DNA of 64,000 bases from NCBI GenBank assembly GCA_023459495.1, contig JAEWTL010000127.1, positions 95,070-159,069 on the forward strand, given 5' to 3'. The position numbers were made by a program, and so were the translations under genes. This DNA comes from Bacillota bacterium. GTDB taxonomy: Bacteria > Bacillota > Clostridia > Christensenellales > SZUA-584. The stretch's first letter is position 1; every line of letters starts with the position of its first letter. Below, piece by piece: positions 17,463-25,237 of the stretch. The notes beneath the pieces were generated by a model, which saw only the letters and a program-made list of their open reading frames with translations, ran no database searches and was not told the origin of the DNA.

Positions 17463-17770
17463 CACTCATCGCCTCCACGATTGCATTATATCTATCTCAT
17501 TATTAATTGTCAATCTGATTTTATTAATATCTAATTAATATTACGACATTCTTTTCGACGTTCATAACGCAGGTGCCACCTCAAGAAAAATCTGCGAATG
17601 TTGTGCCACAGGCATCTGCCCCAGAGACCGTCTGGCAAAATTGTTGATTACAACAGCCAGAAATAGAATATCAGGCTTGAAATTTGTCGAAATAGTGTGT
17701 AGGATAAATATTGGTATAACGGCATGACGGCTTTTAAAATTTCGCTAAATACGGCAGGAGGGTAGCACGG
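17463..17770. other. Intergenic region between divergent genes
   Basis: About 308 bases, AT-rich, holding the promoter regions of the helical protein (minus) and the lyase (plus). An extended -10 (TTGG-TATAAC near 17710-17717) is the only promoter-like element found for the lyase. No leader peptide resembling TnaC and no riboswitch were seen. Confidence 0.4.
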
Positions 17771-19219
17771 ATGTCCAACATCAAGTTTTTTTGTCATGAC
17801 TTTTTTCCCTTGGAGATGCACAAAGTGCGCATCGTCCAAAAACTCGATCTGATTCCCATCGAACAACGTCTCAAGGCCATGTCCGAGGCTGGCAACAACA
17901 CATTTCTTCTAAGAAACAAGGATGTGTATCTTGACATGCTGACCGACAGCGGCGTCAACGCCATGAGCGACAATCAGCTTGCGGCTATGATGCAGGCTGA
18001 TGACAGCTACGCAGGCTCGGAAACCTTTTTCCGGCTGGAGGATACAATCCGCGACCTGTTTGGCACGACGTATTTTCTTCCCGCGCACCAGGGGCGCGCC
18101 TGCGAGAACATTCTGTCTCAGGTGTTCGTCAAGCCCGGTGACGTGGTGCCCATGAACTATCATTTTACGACTACGAAAGCCCACATCACGCTGAATGGAG
18201 GCCGCGTTGAGGAACTGTACCGCGATGAGGCCATGGAGATTGTCAGCGACAAACCGTTCAAAGGTGATATGGATACGGACAAGCTGGAAGCGCTCATAAC
18301 GGAAGTTGGTGCAGATCGGGTTCCGTTTGTGCGCATTGAGATGGGCACAAACCTGATCGGTGGTCAGCCGGTTTCGCTTGCGAACATGCGCGTAGTGAGC
18401 GGCATATGCCGCAAGCACGGCATCCTGCTCGTAATGGACCTCTCGCTGCTGGCGGACAACCTGTACTTTATCAAGACGCGTGAAGAAGCCTGCCGGGATA
18501 TGAGCATTGGCGAGATCACGAAGGAAATCTGCGGCCTGTCCGATATCATGTACTTCTCGGCCCGCAAGTTGGGCTGCGCACGCGGCGGCGGTATCTGCCT
18601 GAACGATCAGGAGCTTTATCTGAAGATGCGTGAGCAGATCCCGCTGTTCGAGGGTTTCCTGACCTACGGCGGCATGTCCGTGCGTGAGATGGAAGCCATT
18701 GCGGTTGGCCTGCGCGAAACCATGGACATGGATATGATCAGTCAGGGGCCGCAGTTTATCCGGCAGATGGTCTCCGAACTGAGCCGCCGGGGCATCCCTG
18801 TGGTGACACCCGCCGGTGGCTTGGGCTGCCATCTGGACGCCATGGCGTTTTTACCCCACGTACCGCAGGCGCAATACCCCGCCGGCGCGTTGGCATCCGC
18901 CCTGTATATTGCCAGCGGTGTACGCGGCATGGAGCGCGGCACGCTCTCCGAGCAGCGCGGCGAGGACAGGAGCGAAACCTTCTCCAACATGGAGCTCTTG
19001 CGGCTCGCATTACCGCGCCGCGTATTTACGCTTTCGCAGGTGACCTACGCGGTGGACCGGATCGCCTGGCTGTATGAGAATCGCGAACTGGTGGGCGGCC
19101 TCAAGTTTGTTGAGGAACCGAGCGTGCTGCGTTTCTTCTTCGGACGTTTGGCGCCCGTATCGGACTGGCAGGAAAAGTTGGCTGCCAAATTCCGCGCGGA
19201 TCTGGGCGACAGCCTATAA
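17771..19219 (+). CDS. Tyrosine phenol-lyase/tryptophanase-family beta-eliminating lyase
   Basis: A 482-residue PLP enzyme of fold type I. HQGRACENILSQ near residue 106, TNLIGGQPVSLANMR and TYGGMSVREMEAIAVGLRE match the tryptophanase/tyrosine phenol-lyase family. The PLP lysine is expected at K266 (FSARK) and the pyridine-binding Asp at D223. GVRGMERG near 383-390 resembles tyrosine phenol-lyase more than tryptophanase. However, the Asp-Ala-Thr-Arg segment of tyrosine phenol-lyase reads DLSL here, losing the Arg, and GGH reads GGL. Substrate is therefore uncertain. ATG at 17771 follows GGAGGG. Confidence 0.82.
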   Translation: MSNIKFFCHDFFPLEMHKVRIVQKLDLIPIEQRLKAMSEAGNNTFLLRNKDVYLDMLTDSGVNAMSDNQLAAMMQADDSYAGSETFFRLEDTIRDLFGTTYFLPAHQGRACENILSQVFVKPGDVVPMNYHFTTTKAHITLNGGRVEELYRDEAMEIVSDKPFKGDMDTDKLEALITEVGADRVPFVRIEMGTNLIGGQPVSLANMRVVSGICRKHGILLVMDLSLLADNLYFIKTREEACRDMSIGEITKEICGLSDIMYFSARKLGCARGGGICLNDQELYLKMREQIPLFEGFLTYGGMSVREMEAIAVGLRETMDMDMISQGPQFIRQMVSELSRRGIPVVTPAGGLGCHLDAMAFLPHVPQAQYPAGALASALYIASGVRGMERGTLSEQRGEDRSETFSNMELLRLALPRRVFTLSQVTYAVDRIAWLYENRELVGGLKFVEEPSVLRFFFGRLAPVSDWQEKLAAKFRADLGDSL

Positions 19220-19265
19220 AACTGAAAGTAACGGCGCACAGGCCGTTATCCTATTCTTGTCATTC

Positions 19266-19351
19266 TTGGAGGCTCTGCCTCCAAACTACCGCTAAAGGGG
19301 CATTGCCCCTTTAGAATCCCATCTATGCGAAACGCCCGGCATGGGCGTTTC
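19266..19351. repeat. Double-hairpin repeat element, copy 1, plus a third hairpin
   Basis: Hairpin 1 TTGGAGGC-TCT-GCCTCCAA (19266-19284), linker, hairpin 2 CTAAAGGGGC-ATT-GCCCCTTTAG (19292-19314), then AATCCC. A third hairpin GAAACGCCC/GGGCGTTTC follows at 19329-19351. The same two-hairpin plan with different bases recurs at 41555-41607, also just after a stop codon. Confidence 0.65.
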
Positions 19352-19367
19352 ACGGATATTGGTATAA

Positions 19368-19404
19368 GGGTCCCCTTGCCACACAGGCAGAGGGACTTTC
19401 TTTT
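19368..19404 (+). terminator. Terminator between the lyase and transporter genes
   Basis: GTCCC-CT-TGCC pairs with GGCA-GA-GGGAC and is followed on the plus strand by TTTCTTTTT. Confidence 0.6.
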
Positions 19405-19428
19405 TGTCGTGCAACGTACGAAGCAGGC

Positions 19429-20874
19429 TTAATATCCTCCGGCCACCGCGAGCAGCAGGAAGCCCACAGAGAGCGCCATGACGATGAGCTGCAAAACGAT
19501 CGTGAAACGGAACCACTTGGTGTAGCTCACCGGCGTGAGCCCCAGCGCAATGAGCAGCATGGCGTTGGTGGGATAAAGCACGTTGAGAAAGCCGTCACCG
19601 AGGATGTAAGCCTGCACCACCGACTGGCCACTAATACCCGAAAGCGTGGCGAGCGGCACGAGCAGCGGCATCAGCAGAAACGCCTTGGCCGATGCCTGCG
19701 CCACGAAGAACTCCAGCAGCAGTACAATCGCGTAGATGACTAGGATGCCCACGAACGGGCTTGTGCCCGTAAGTGCTGACGAGCAGTGGAACAGGATAGT
19801 GTCCTGTATGCCGCTGTCCGAAATCAGCGTGGACACCGACATCGCCAGCGGAATCAGCACGATGCCGGGTGCAATATCCGCAATGCCTGAAAAGAATGTC
19901 TTTGCGGCCCCCTTGTAGCCCGCAAGCTTTGCCCCTCCCACAGACGCGATGATGAACACCAGCGCGATAACCACCATGGAGTAGTCCGCAAGGCCCAGAA
20001 ACGAGGCCGACACGAGAAACACGAACATGACCGCAAGCAGCACACCCACGAATACGATAGGCGCTTTCTTAAACTTGGCCGCCGCTTCGATCTCTGCAGG
20101 CGTCAGGTGGTATTTGTCGCGCCGGGCCGTATCCTCCGCGTATACGCGCGAAGCCATGGGGTTACGCTCCAGCTTCTTAGCGTATCGGATGAGAAAAACG
20201 AGCAGCAGGCCGTAGATGACTACGAAAAATACGAGCCGCGGCCATGTACCGGAATAGAGCGGTACGTTGGCGAGCTTCTGCACGATAGCGACCGAGAACG
20301 GGTTATAGAGTGCCGCGGCGAACCCAAAGCTCGTGGCCAGCAGACTGATGCCTAGGCCCATCAGGCTGTCCCAGCCGAGCATGAACGACAGCCCCACCGC
20401 CAGCGGAATGAGCGGCAGTATCTCTTCGAGAATACCAAAGAACGAGCCCAGCAGCATGAACACAAGCGAGATCACCGCGATCAGCAAATAGCGTCGCGTA
20501 TACATTTTGGCCGCGATGCGCGCGATGACGGCGCGCAGGATACCTGATTTATCGAGCAGCGTAAACGACCCGCCGATGAGCAGAATGAACACCATGATGG
20601 AGATCATCGTAACGTTCACATTTCCACCCGGCGCAAAGGACTTACCGATCACAAAGAGGATGTTGTACACGGGATACTGCCCCGCCTCGCCGGTAGCCGC
20701 ATAGGTGCCCGGCACGATCACCTCTTCGCCCTGAGCGTTCACCTCGCGTTGGAACTCGCCGGGTGGCAAAATGAGCGTCAGGCTGTACGCAATAATGATG
20801 AGCACGAAAATGATGATGGCGGCGGTCAGCAGGCTCCGCTTGTTGATCTGGAAACTCGAGTCATTTTTGGCCAT
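19429..20874 (-). CDS. YfcC-family transporter (amino acid antiporter-like)
   Basis: A 481-residue membrane protein with about 12 hydrophobic segments. It resembles YfcC/ArcD-like carriers: TLILPPGEFQRE after TM1, GSFFGILEEILPLIPLAVGLS and FFVAQASAKAFLLMPLLVPLA are typical. Such proteins exchange or import amino acids or peptides; substrate unknown. ATG at 20874 follows GGGAG; 21 further in-frame codons upstream lack a site. It may supply substrate to the lyase that converges on it, which is inference from proximity. It is divergent from the WYL regulator. Confidence 0.82.
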   Translation of the reverse strand: MAKNDSSFQINKRSLLTAAIIIFVLIIIAYSLTLILPPGEFQREVNAQGEEVIVPGTYAATGEAGQYPVYNILFVIGKSFAPGGNVNVTMISIMVFILLIGGSFTLLDKSGILRAVIARIAAKMYTRRYLLIAVISLVFMLLGSFFGILEEILPLIPLAVGLSFMLGWDSLMGLGISLLATSFGFAAALYNPFSVAIVQKLANVPLYSGTWPRLVFFVVIYGLLLVFLIRYAKKLERNPMASRVYAEDTARRDKYHLTPAEIEAAAKFKKAPIVFVGVLLAVMFVFLVSASFLGLADYSMVVIALVFIIASVGGAKLAGYKGAAKTFFSGIADIAPGIVLIPLAMSVSTLISDSGIQDTILFHCSSALTGTSPFVGILVIYAIVLLLEFFVAQASAKAFLLMPLLVPLATLSGISGQSVVQAYILGDGFLNVLYPTNAMLLIALGLTPVSYTKWFRFTIVLQLIVMALSVGFLLLAVAGGY

Positions 20875-20982
20875 GAGTGCATTCTCCCATCGGACATAGT
20901 ATGGTATAATACGGGTATATACAAAAGCGTATAGCATTGTTATATCATATTAGCATAATAATATCCATAGCGGAGGCTGAAC

Positions 20983-21984
20983 ATGGGCGACTTTCCGAAA
21001 CGCGCGAAGCTGCTGCTGCTGCTCGACTACTTGAAGCAGCATACCGACGAGCAGCATCCCAAAAAGCTGGCGGACATACTGGAATACCTCGCGTCTCAGG
21101 GCGTAGAGGCGGAGCGTAAGGCAGTATATGCCGATATTGCGCTGCTGCGCGATCTGGGCTATGACGTTGTCCGTACGACCGAAGGCGGCGCAGCCTACTT
21201 TTTAGGCGAGCGCTGCATGGAGGCTGCGGAAGCGGAAATCTGCGCGAGCGCGGTATCCGCTGCGCGGTTCATCACGCAGAAGAAGAGCGAAGAGCTGATC
21301 GGCAAGCTGGGCAGCCTGTTTTCGGAGTCGCAGGCCACAGGATTCCGCACGCGCATGGAACTCGCCCGCACCCTAAAGACGCGCAACGAGGAAATCTACT
21401 ACAACATCGACAAGATCGTACGCGCCGTCAGCGCGAACCAGAAGATATCGTTCCTGTACTTTGAGTACCTGCCCGACAAGACGCTGCGCCTCCGCCGTGA
21501 CGGCCGCCGCTACGAGGCCAGCCCCTATTCACTGATGTGGTTTGAGGACGCGTACTATCTCGTGTGCAACATGGACAAGTATGACAACCTCTCACATTTC
21601 CGCGTGGACCGCATGACCCGTGTGGACATCCTGGACGCGCCGCGCCGGCCTGTGGGCGAGGTATCGGAATACAAGAATTACATCGACTTCGACGAATATC
21701 ACCGCAGCGTGTTCTTCATGTTTGGCGGCAAACCGCAGCAGGTACGCATCCGTTTCGCGGAGGAACTGGCCACCGCCGTGTTCGACCGTCTCGGCACCAG
21801 CGTAGACGTTTCGGGCATCAAAGACGGCTGGTTTACCGTCTCGGCAAGCGTCCGCGTCTCCCCCGGCTTTCTCTCGTGGCTCACGGTATTCGGCGACAAA
21901 GCGGAGGTGCTCTATCCGGAGAGCCTGAGGGAAGACATGAAGCAGCTGATCAAGTCCTTGGCCGAGGTATATGGGAAGGAATAG
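20983..21984 (+). CDS. WYL-domain transcriptional regulator
   Basis: A 333-residue regulator with an N-terminal winged helix (AKLLLLLDYLKQHTDEQHP... ERKAVYADIALLRDLGYDV) and a WYL domain (KISFLYFEY... YEASPYSLMWFEDAYYLVCNM... FRVDRM). WYL domains bind ligands, in some cases nucleic acids. Start at ATG 20983 after GCGGAGG. Divergent from the YfcC-type transporter gene across 108 bases containing TATAAT-like boxes on both strands, so it may regulate that gene. Confidence 0.88.
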   Translation: MGDFPKRAKLLLLLDYLKQHTDEQHPKKLADILEYLASQGVEAERKAVYADIALLRDLGYDVVRTTEGGAAYFLGERCMEAAEAEICASAVSAARFITQKKSEELIGKLGSLFSESQATGFRTRMELARTLKTRNEEIYYNIDKIVRAVSANQKISFLYFEYLPDKTLRLRRDGRRYEASPYSLMWFEDAYYLVCNMDKYDNLSHFRVDRMTRVDILDAPRRPVGEVSEYKNYIDFDEYHRSVFFMFGGKPQQVRIRFAEELATAVFDRLGTSVDVSGIKDGWFTVSASVRVSPGFLSWLTVFGDKAEVLYPESLREDMKQLIKSLAEVYGKE

Positions 21985-22010
21985 ATATCTATGTTGATAT
22001 CAAAAGGAAG

Positions 22011-23027
22011 GTGATATCTATAAGCTTTCAGAGCATGTCAGGATACAGAAAACTATTTAATGCTACGATTTATAAAACATGTTTCTTCGATAGTTGCTGC
22101 GATAATCGAATCATACGCGCTCATGCGATTCAAAATAATAGAATATTAAAAAAGTTATCTGTAGATGGTCAGGTTATTATGATTGACTATTTTTCAGAAG
22201 ACAGTTTTGGCATGAACTATATCGGCAAAAAACAAGCTACAACATTTAATGGTTTTTGCGGATATCATGATACCGTTTTATTTAGGCCGATTGAGGAGAA
22301 AAATTATATTGGAGAAAAGGAGCAAGAGTTCCTTTTTGCATATAGAGCACTTGCAAAAGAATATTGTACGAAAAGGCACTGCTACAATTTTATTAGTACG
22401 ATACTTACTTTAATAAATGATCATCGTATAACAGAATTGGAATCCTACTTTCCAGAAATAAAGGAAAATAGCGATATAGTTCATAATCTTCTCTCGATTT
22501 ATTCTCCTATGATAGATGGCCTTGATTCGGAAATCAGAACATTAGAAAAGTATAAAGCATCTATGAGAATCAATATTTTGAATAAAGATTACCATTCTAT
22601 TAGAACAACTGTATTTAGGTTTCCAACCGAATCAAGGATTGCTGTGTCAAGTCTTGTAAATATCGTATATGATTTAGAAGGTAATAGAATCAATGATTTG
22701 AAAAACCCAAAAGGAAAGCGGAGTCCATGTTTTCTAACGATATTCCCCCAAGAGGGTCAAACCTACATTCTTTTTAGTTATTTTAATAAAATGAAAAACG
22801 ATTATGGATTTATTAGCAATCAAATAGTATCTATGTCCATTGAAGAGCAAAAATGTATTGTTTCAAATATAATAGTCCAGTACTGTGAAGACGTTGTGTT
22901 TTCGCCAGAATTATGGTATTCATTTAGCGAGAAAAAGCAAGATTCGTATTTGAAGCTCTTTAAAAATACAATAAGGAAAAAAGGGAAACTTGAAATAGAT
23001 CACGCCCTTAATATTTTTGAAGAATAG
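22011..23027 (+). CDS. AT-rich foreign gene, uncharacterised protein with Cys/His motif
   Basis: About 338 residues. Base composition and codon use (ATA, AGA, TTA) differ sharply from every neighbour, which points to recent transfer. Near the N-terminus a possible zinc-binding site is seen: CFFDSCCDNRIIRAHAIQ, then FNGFCGYHD. I recall this pattern from uncharacterised proteins in accessory regions but cannot name the family. The start is unsure: GTG 22011 is only two bases after AAAAGGA, and ATG 22035 is farther; the reading frame stays open upstream into the WYL gene. Function unknown. Confidence 0.7.
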   Translation: MISISFQSMSGYRKLFNATIYKTCFFDSCCDNRIIRAHAIQNNRILKKLSVDGQVIMIDYFSEDSFGMNYIGKKQATTFNGFCGYHDTVLFRPIEEKNYIGEKEQEFLFAYRALAKEYCTKRHCYNFISTILTLINDHRITELESYFPEIKENSDIVHNLLSIYSPMIDGLDSEIRTLEKYKASMRINILNKDYHSIRTTVFRFPTESRIAVSSLVNIVYDLEGNRINDLKNPKGKRSPCFLTIFPQEGQTYILFSYFNKMKNDYGFISNQIVSMSIEEQKCIVSNIIVQYCEDVVFSPELWYSFSEKKQDSYLKLFKNTIRKKGKLEIDHALNIFEE

Positions 23028-23046
23028 AGCAAAAGGAGTTCCCCCT

Positions 23047-23472
23047 ATGATCCGATCTGTTACGCCTGAAGATTTTGATGCCATCTTCCCGCTGTTCGTG
23101 CAGCTCTGGCCCGCCAAGGCCATCGACCGCGAAGCCCTGCGCGCGGTGTTTGAGCGCGCTGCCGCTTCCGATACGGATGTGCTGCTCTGCCTCGAAGCGG
23201 ACGGGCAAATCGTGGGCTTCTGCGCCTACGCTATCGTCAACAACCTCTGGCAGGAGGGGCAAATCGCCTACATCTACGCCATGGTGGTGGACGAGCAATT
23301 TCGGGGCAAAGGCTTTGGTACGCAGCTGATCAATGAAGCCATTGCGCAGGCAAAGCGGCAGGGTTTAAAGCGTGTGGAACTGGACTCCGGCTTTCCGCGT
23401 GAGAAAGCGCACGCGTTCTATGAACGGCTGGGCTTCGAAAAGCGCGCCTACCTGTTTTCATACATTTTGTAG
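23047..23472 (+). CDS. GNAT-family N-acetyltransferase
   Basis: A 141-residue acetyltransferase. The acetyl-CoA loop is FRGKGFGTQLINEAI (R/Q-x-x-G-x-G/A type), followed by AHAFYERLGFEKRAY. ATG at 23047 follows AAAGGAG; the frame is open 10 codons further upstream into the AT-rich gene. Acceptor substrate unknown. A GC-rich hairpin follows at 23513. Confidence 0.88.
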   Translation: MIRSVTPEDFDAIFPLFVQLWPAKAIDREALRAVFERAAASDTDVLLCLEADGQIVGFCAYAIVNNLWQEGQIAYIYAMVVDEQFRGKGFGTQLINEAIAQAKRQGLKRVELDSGFPREKAHAFYERLGFEKRAYLFSYIL

Positions 23473-23512
23473 AAAGCTCATAAGGGAGAGTTGTTTTAAT
23501 TTGTGTATGTAT

Positions 23513-23530
23513 GGGCGGCTTATGCCGCCC
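23513..23530 (+). terminator. Hairpin terminator after the acetyltransferase gene
   Basis: GGGCGGC-TTAT-GCCGCCC followed by TTCTTCC, a weak T-run. Confidence 0.55.
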
Positions 23531-23608
23531 TTCTTCCGGATAACGCTTTTCGCGTCCTCCGTTTCATCTGTACCAGCTTTAAGTCCGCCGGGCAGGGAGG
23601 GTATCCCG

Positions 23609-23923
23609 TCAGATTGCGCTGTGAACAAACGAGGCGATCCGGTCGATCGGAATATCCGCCACAGAACCCACTGTGCGGACCGTACCGCCCTTGCAGCCGC
23701 TGAAGCACGGACAGCCACAGGTATTACACTGGCTGCCGAGCGCACAACACGGCGCGGGGCCAAAGCAGGTAACCAGCCGCACAAAGCAGGGGTTGATCAT
23801 CAGGATCACGCCCGTGATGCCACACCCGGAAGCTCCGCCGCTGGTCGTATATATGGTTACCGTCTGCCCGATATAGTGGGACAGATGGTCAGCAAAATCT
23901 TCAAAACAGCATTTCCCGTCCAT
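23609..23923 (-). CDS. Cys-rich protein, probable spore-associated
   Basis: A 104-residue protein with ten or more cysteines (CCFEDF, GCGITG, CFGPAPCCALGSQC, CGCPCFSGC). It begins MDGKCCFEDFADHLSHYIGQ and contains TVTIYTTSGGASGCG. I recall similar small Cys-rich proteins in spore-forming Clostridia, but no function is established. Start follows AAAGGAG. Lone gene between the acetyltransferase and lrgA. Confidence 0.68.
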   Translation of the reverse strand: MDGKCCFEDFADHLSHYIGQTVTIYTTSGGASGCGITGVILMINPCFVRLVTCFGPAPCCALGSQCNTCGCPCFSGCKGGTVRTVGSVADIPIDRIASFVHSAI

Positions 23924-24048
23924 TTAGCAAACTCCTTTCCGTCGTTTTGTAATGTATATTATGTCACTGGATGGAGTTTGGTGAATGCCGCATGGAGAAT
24001 CAATTACGTTTTCGCATACCCGTTTCAGTCAAGCCCGTCACGGACGTA

Positions 24049-24078
24049 TTGTCAAAGCGCGCCGCTTCCCGGTATAAT
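24049..24078 (+). promoter_or_regulatory. Promoter of lrgA-lrgB
   Basis: TTGTCA (24049-24054), 18-base spacer, TATAAT (24073-24078). Start expected near 24085, a leader of about 37 bases. Confidence 0.75.
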
Positions 24079-24121
24079 GAGCGTACTGCGTTCAAACCAA
24101 AAGCTGCGCACGGAGGCTATC

Positions 24122-24475
24122 ATGAAATACGTCTTTCAGTTCGGCATCATTCTGGCTGTTTCGCTCGCGGGTGAGGCACTGCGCGCCGTCATCCCACTGC
24201 CCATTCCGGCCAGCATTTATGGCCTGCTGCTCATGCTGCTGTGCCTCTCGCTGCGCGTCATCCGGCTGGATCAGGTGGAGAGCGCAGGGGAACTTCTGCT
24301 GAAATTTCTGCCCCTGCTTTTCGTGCCCGCGGTGGTGGGCCTGATGGCATCCTTAGATATGCTCTCGTCCATGCTACTGCCCGTGGCTGCGGCGGTGCTG
24401 ATCGTGACGCCGCTCGTCATGGCATCCTCCGGCCTTGCGGCGCAGGCGGTACTGCGCAGGGAGAAGAAGCAATGA
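24122..24475 (+). CDS. lrgA: CidA/LrgA-family holin-like membrane protein
   Basis: A 117-residue protein with four membrane segments. IPLPIPASIYGLLLMLLCLS and KFLPLLFVPAVVGLM match CidA/LrgA. The family modulates murein hydrolase export and also overflow metabolism (pyruvate uptake in Bacillus with the partner protein). ATG at 24122 follows GGAGG. The stop overlaps the lrgB start by ATGA. Confidence 0.88.
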   Translation: MKYVFQFGIILAVSLAGEALRAVIPLPIPASIYGLLLMLLCLSLRVIRLDQVESAGELLLKFLPLLFVPAVVGLMASLDMLSSMLLPVAAAVLIVTPLVMASSGLAAQAVLRREKKQ

Positions 24476-25164
24476 CGGAAACCATCGTGTCCTTCATGTT
24501 CTTTGGGGCGGCGCTGACCATCGGCGCGTACGCGTTTGCTTCATGGCTTCAGAAAAAACTCGGTTGGGGCTTTTTAAACCCGATTATCGTATCTGCGCTG
24601 CTGGTCATCGGCATACTGCTGCTGCTCGGCATCGATTACGAGGATTATGCGGTAGACGCGGGCTGGATCTCGTATCTGCTCACCCCCGCGACGGTATGCC
24701 TTGCGATACCGCTTTACAAGCAGCTTACCCTGCTGAAAAAACACTGGAAAGCGGTTGTGATTGGTCTGGTTGCAGGCGTAGCCAGCAGTGCGGCGGGTGT
24801 TACCGCGCTCGCGTTTGCGTTCGGCCTCAACCATGCTCAGTATGCGACGCTGCTGCCCAAATCCGTCACATCAGCCATCGGCTTTGGCATTGCAGATGAG
24901 CTGGGCGGCATGCCATCCCTTGCAGTGGCAGTCATCGTGCTCACAGGCGTCATGGGCAACATCATCGCGCGGGGTCTGTGCCGCGTGCTGCGCATCACCG
25001 ATCCGGTCGCACAGGGCATTGGCATCGGCGCAGCTTCCCATGCGGTAGGCACAGCAAAGGCGCTTGAAATGGGCGAGGTACAGGGCGCGATGAGCAGCCT
25101 TGCCGTTGCAGTCGCCGGGCTGCTCACAGTAGCTGCTGCACCCTTCCTTGCCATGCTCATATGA
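24472..25164 (+). CDS. lrgB: LrgB-family membrane protein
   Basis: A 230-residue protein with six or more membrane segments. NPIIVSALLVIGILLLLGI, LLPKSVTSAIGFGIADELGG and SHAVGTAKALEMGEVQGAMS are LrgB/CidB signatures. Translationally coupled to lrgA. The two together form the usual LrgAB complex of the cell membrane. Confidence 0.92.
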   Translation: MTETIVSFMFFGAALTIGAYAFASWLQKKLGWGFLNPIIVSALLVIGILLLLGIDYEDYAVDAGWISYLLTPATVCLAIPLYKQLTLLKKHWKAVVIGLVAGVASSAAGVTALAFAFGLNHAQYATLLPKSVTSAIGFGIADELGGMPSLAVAVIVLTGVMGNIIARGLCRVLRITDPVAQGIGIGAASHAVGTAKALEMGEVQGAMSSLAVAVAGLLTVAAAPFLAMLI

Positions 25165-25213
25165 GCGTTTACCCGAATACAGCGTGCGGATCTGTTTTGC
25201 CCAAAATAAAAAA

Positions 25214-25226
25214 CGGGCTTAGCCCG
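25214..25226. terminator. Bidirectional terminator after lrgB
   Basis: CGGGC-TTA-GCCCG with CTTTTAA on the plus strand and TTTTTTATTTT on the minus strand, between convergent genes. Confidence 0.78.
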
Positions 25227-25237
25227 CTTTTAAGTTT

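Noticed and set aside
17466..17770. TnaC-like leader peptide before the lyase gene
   Set aside because: No short frame with a ribosome site and a Trp codon followed by a Rho-like region was found.
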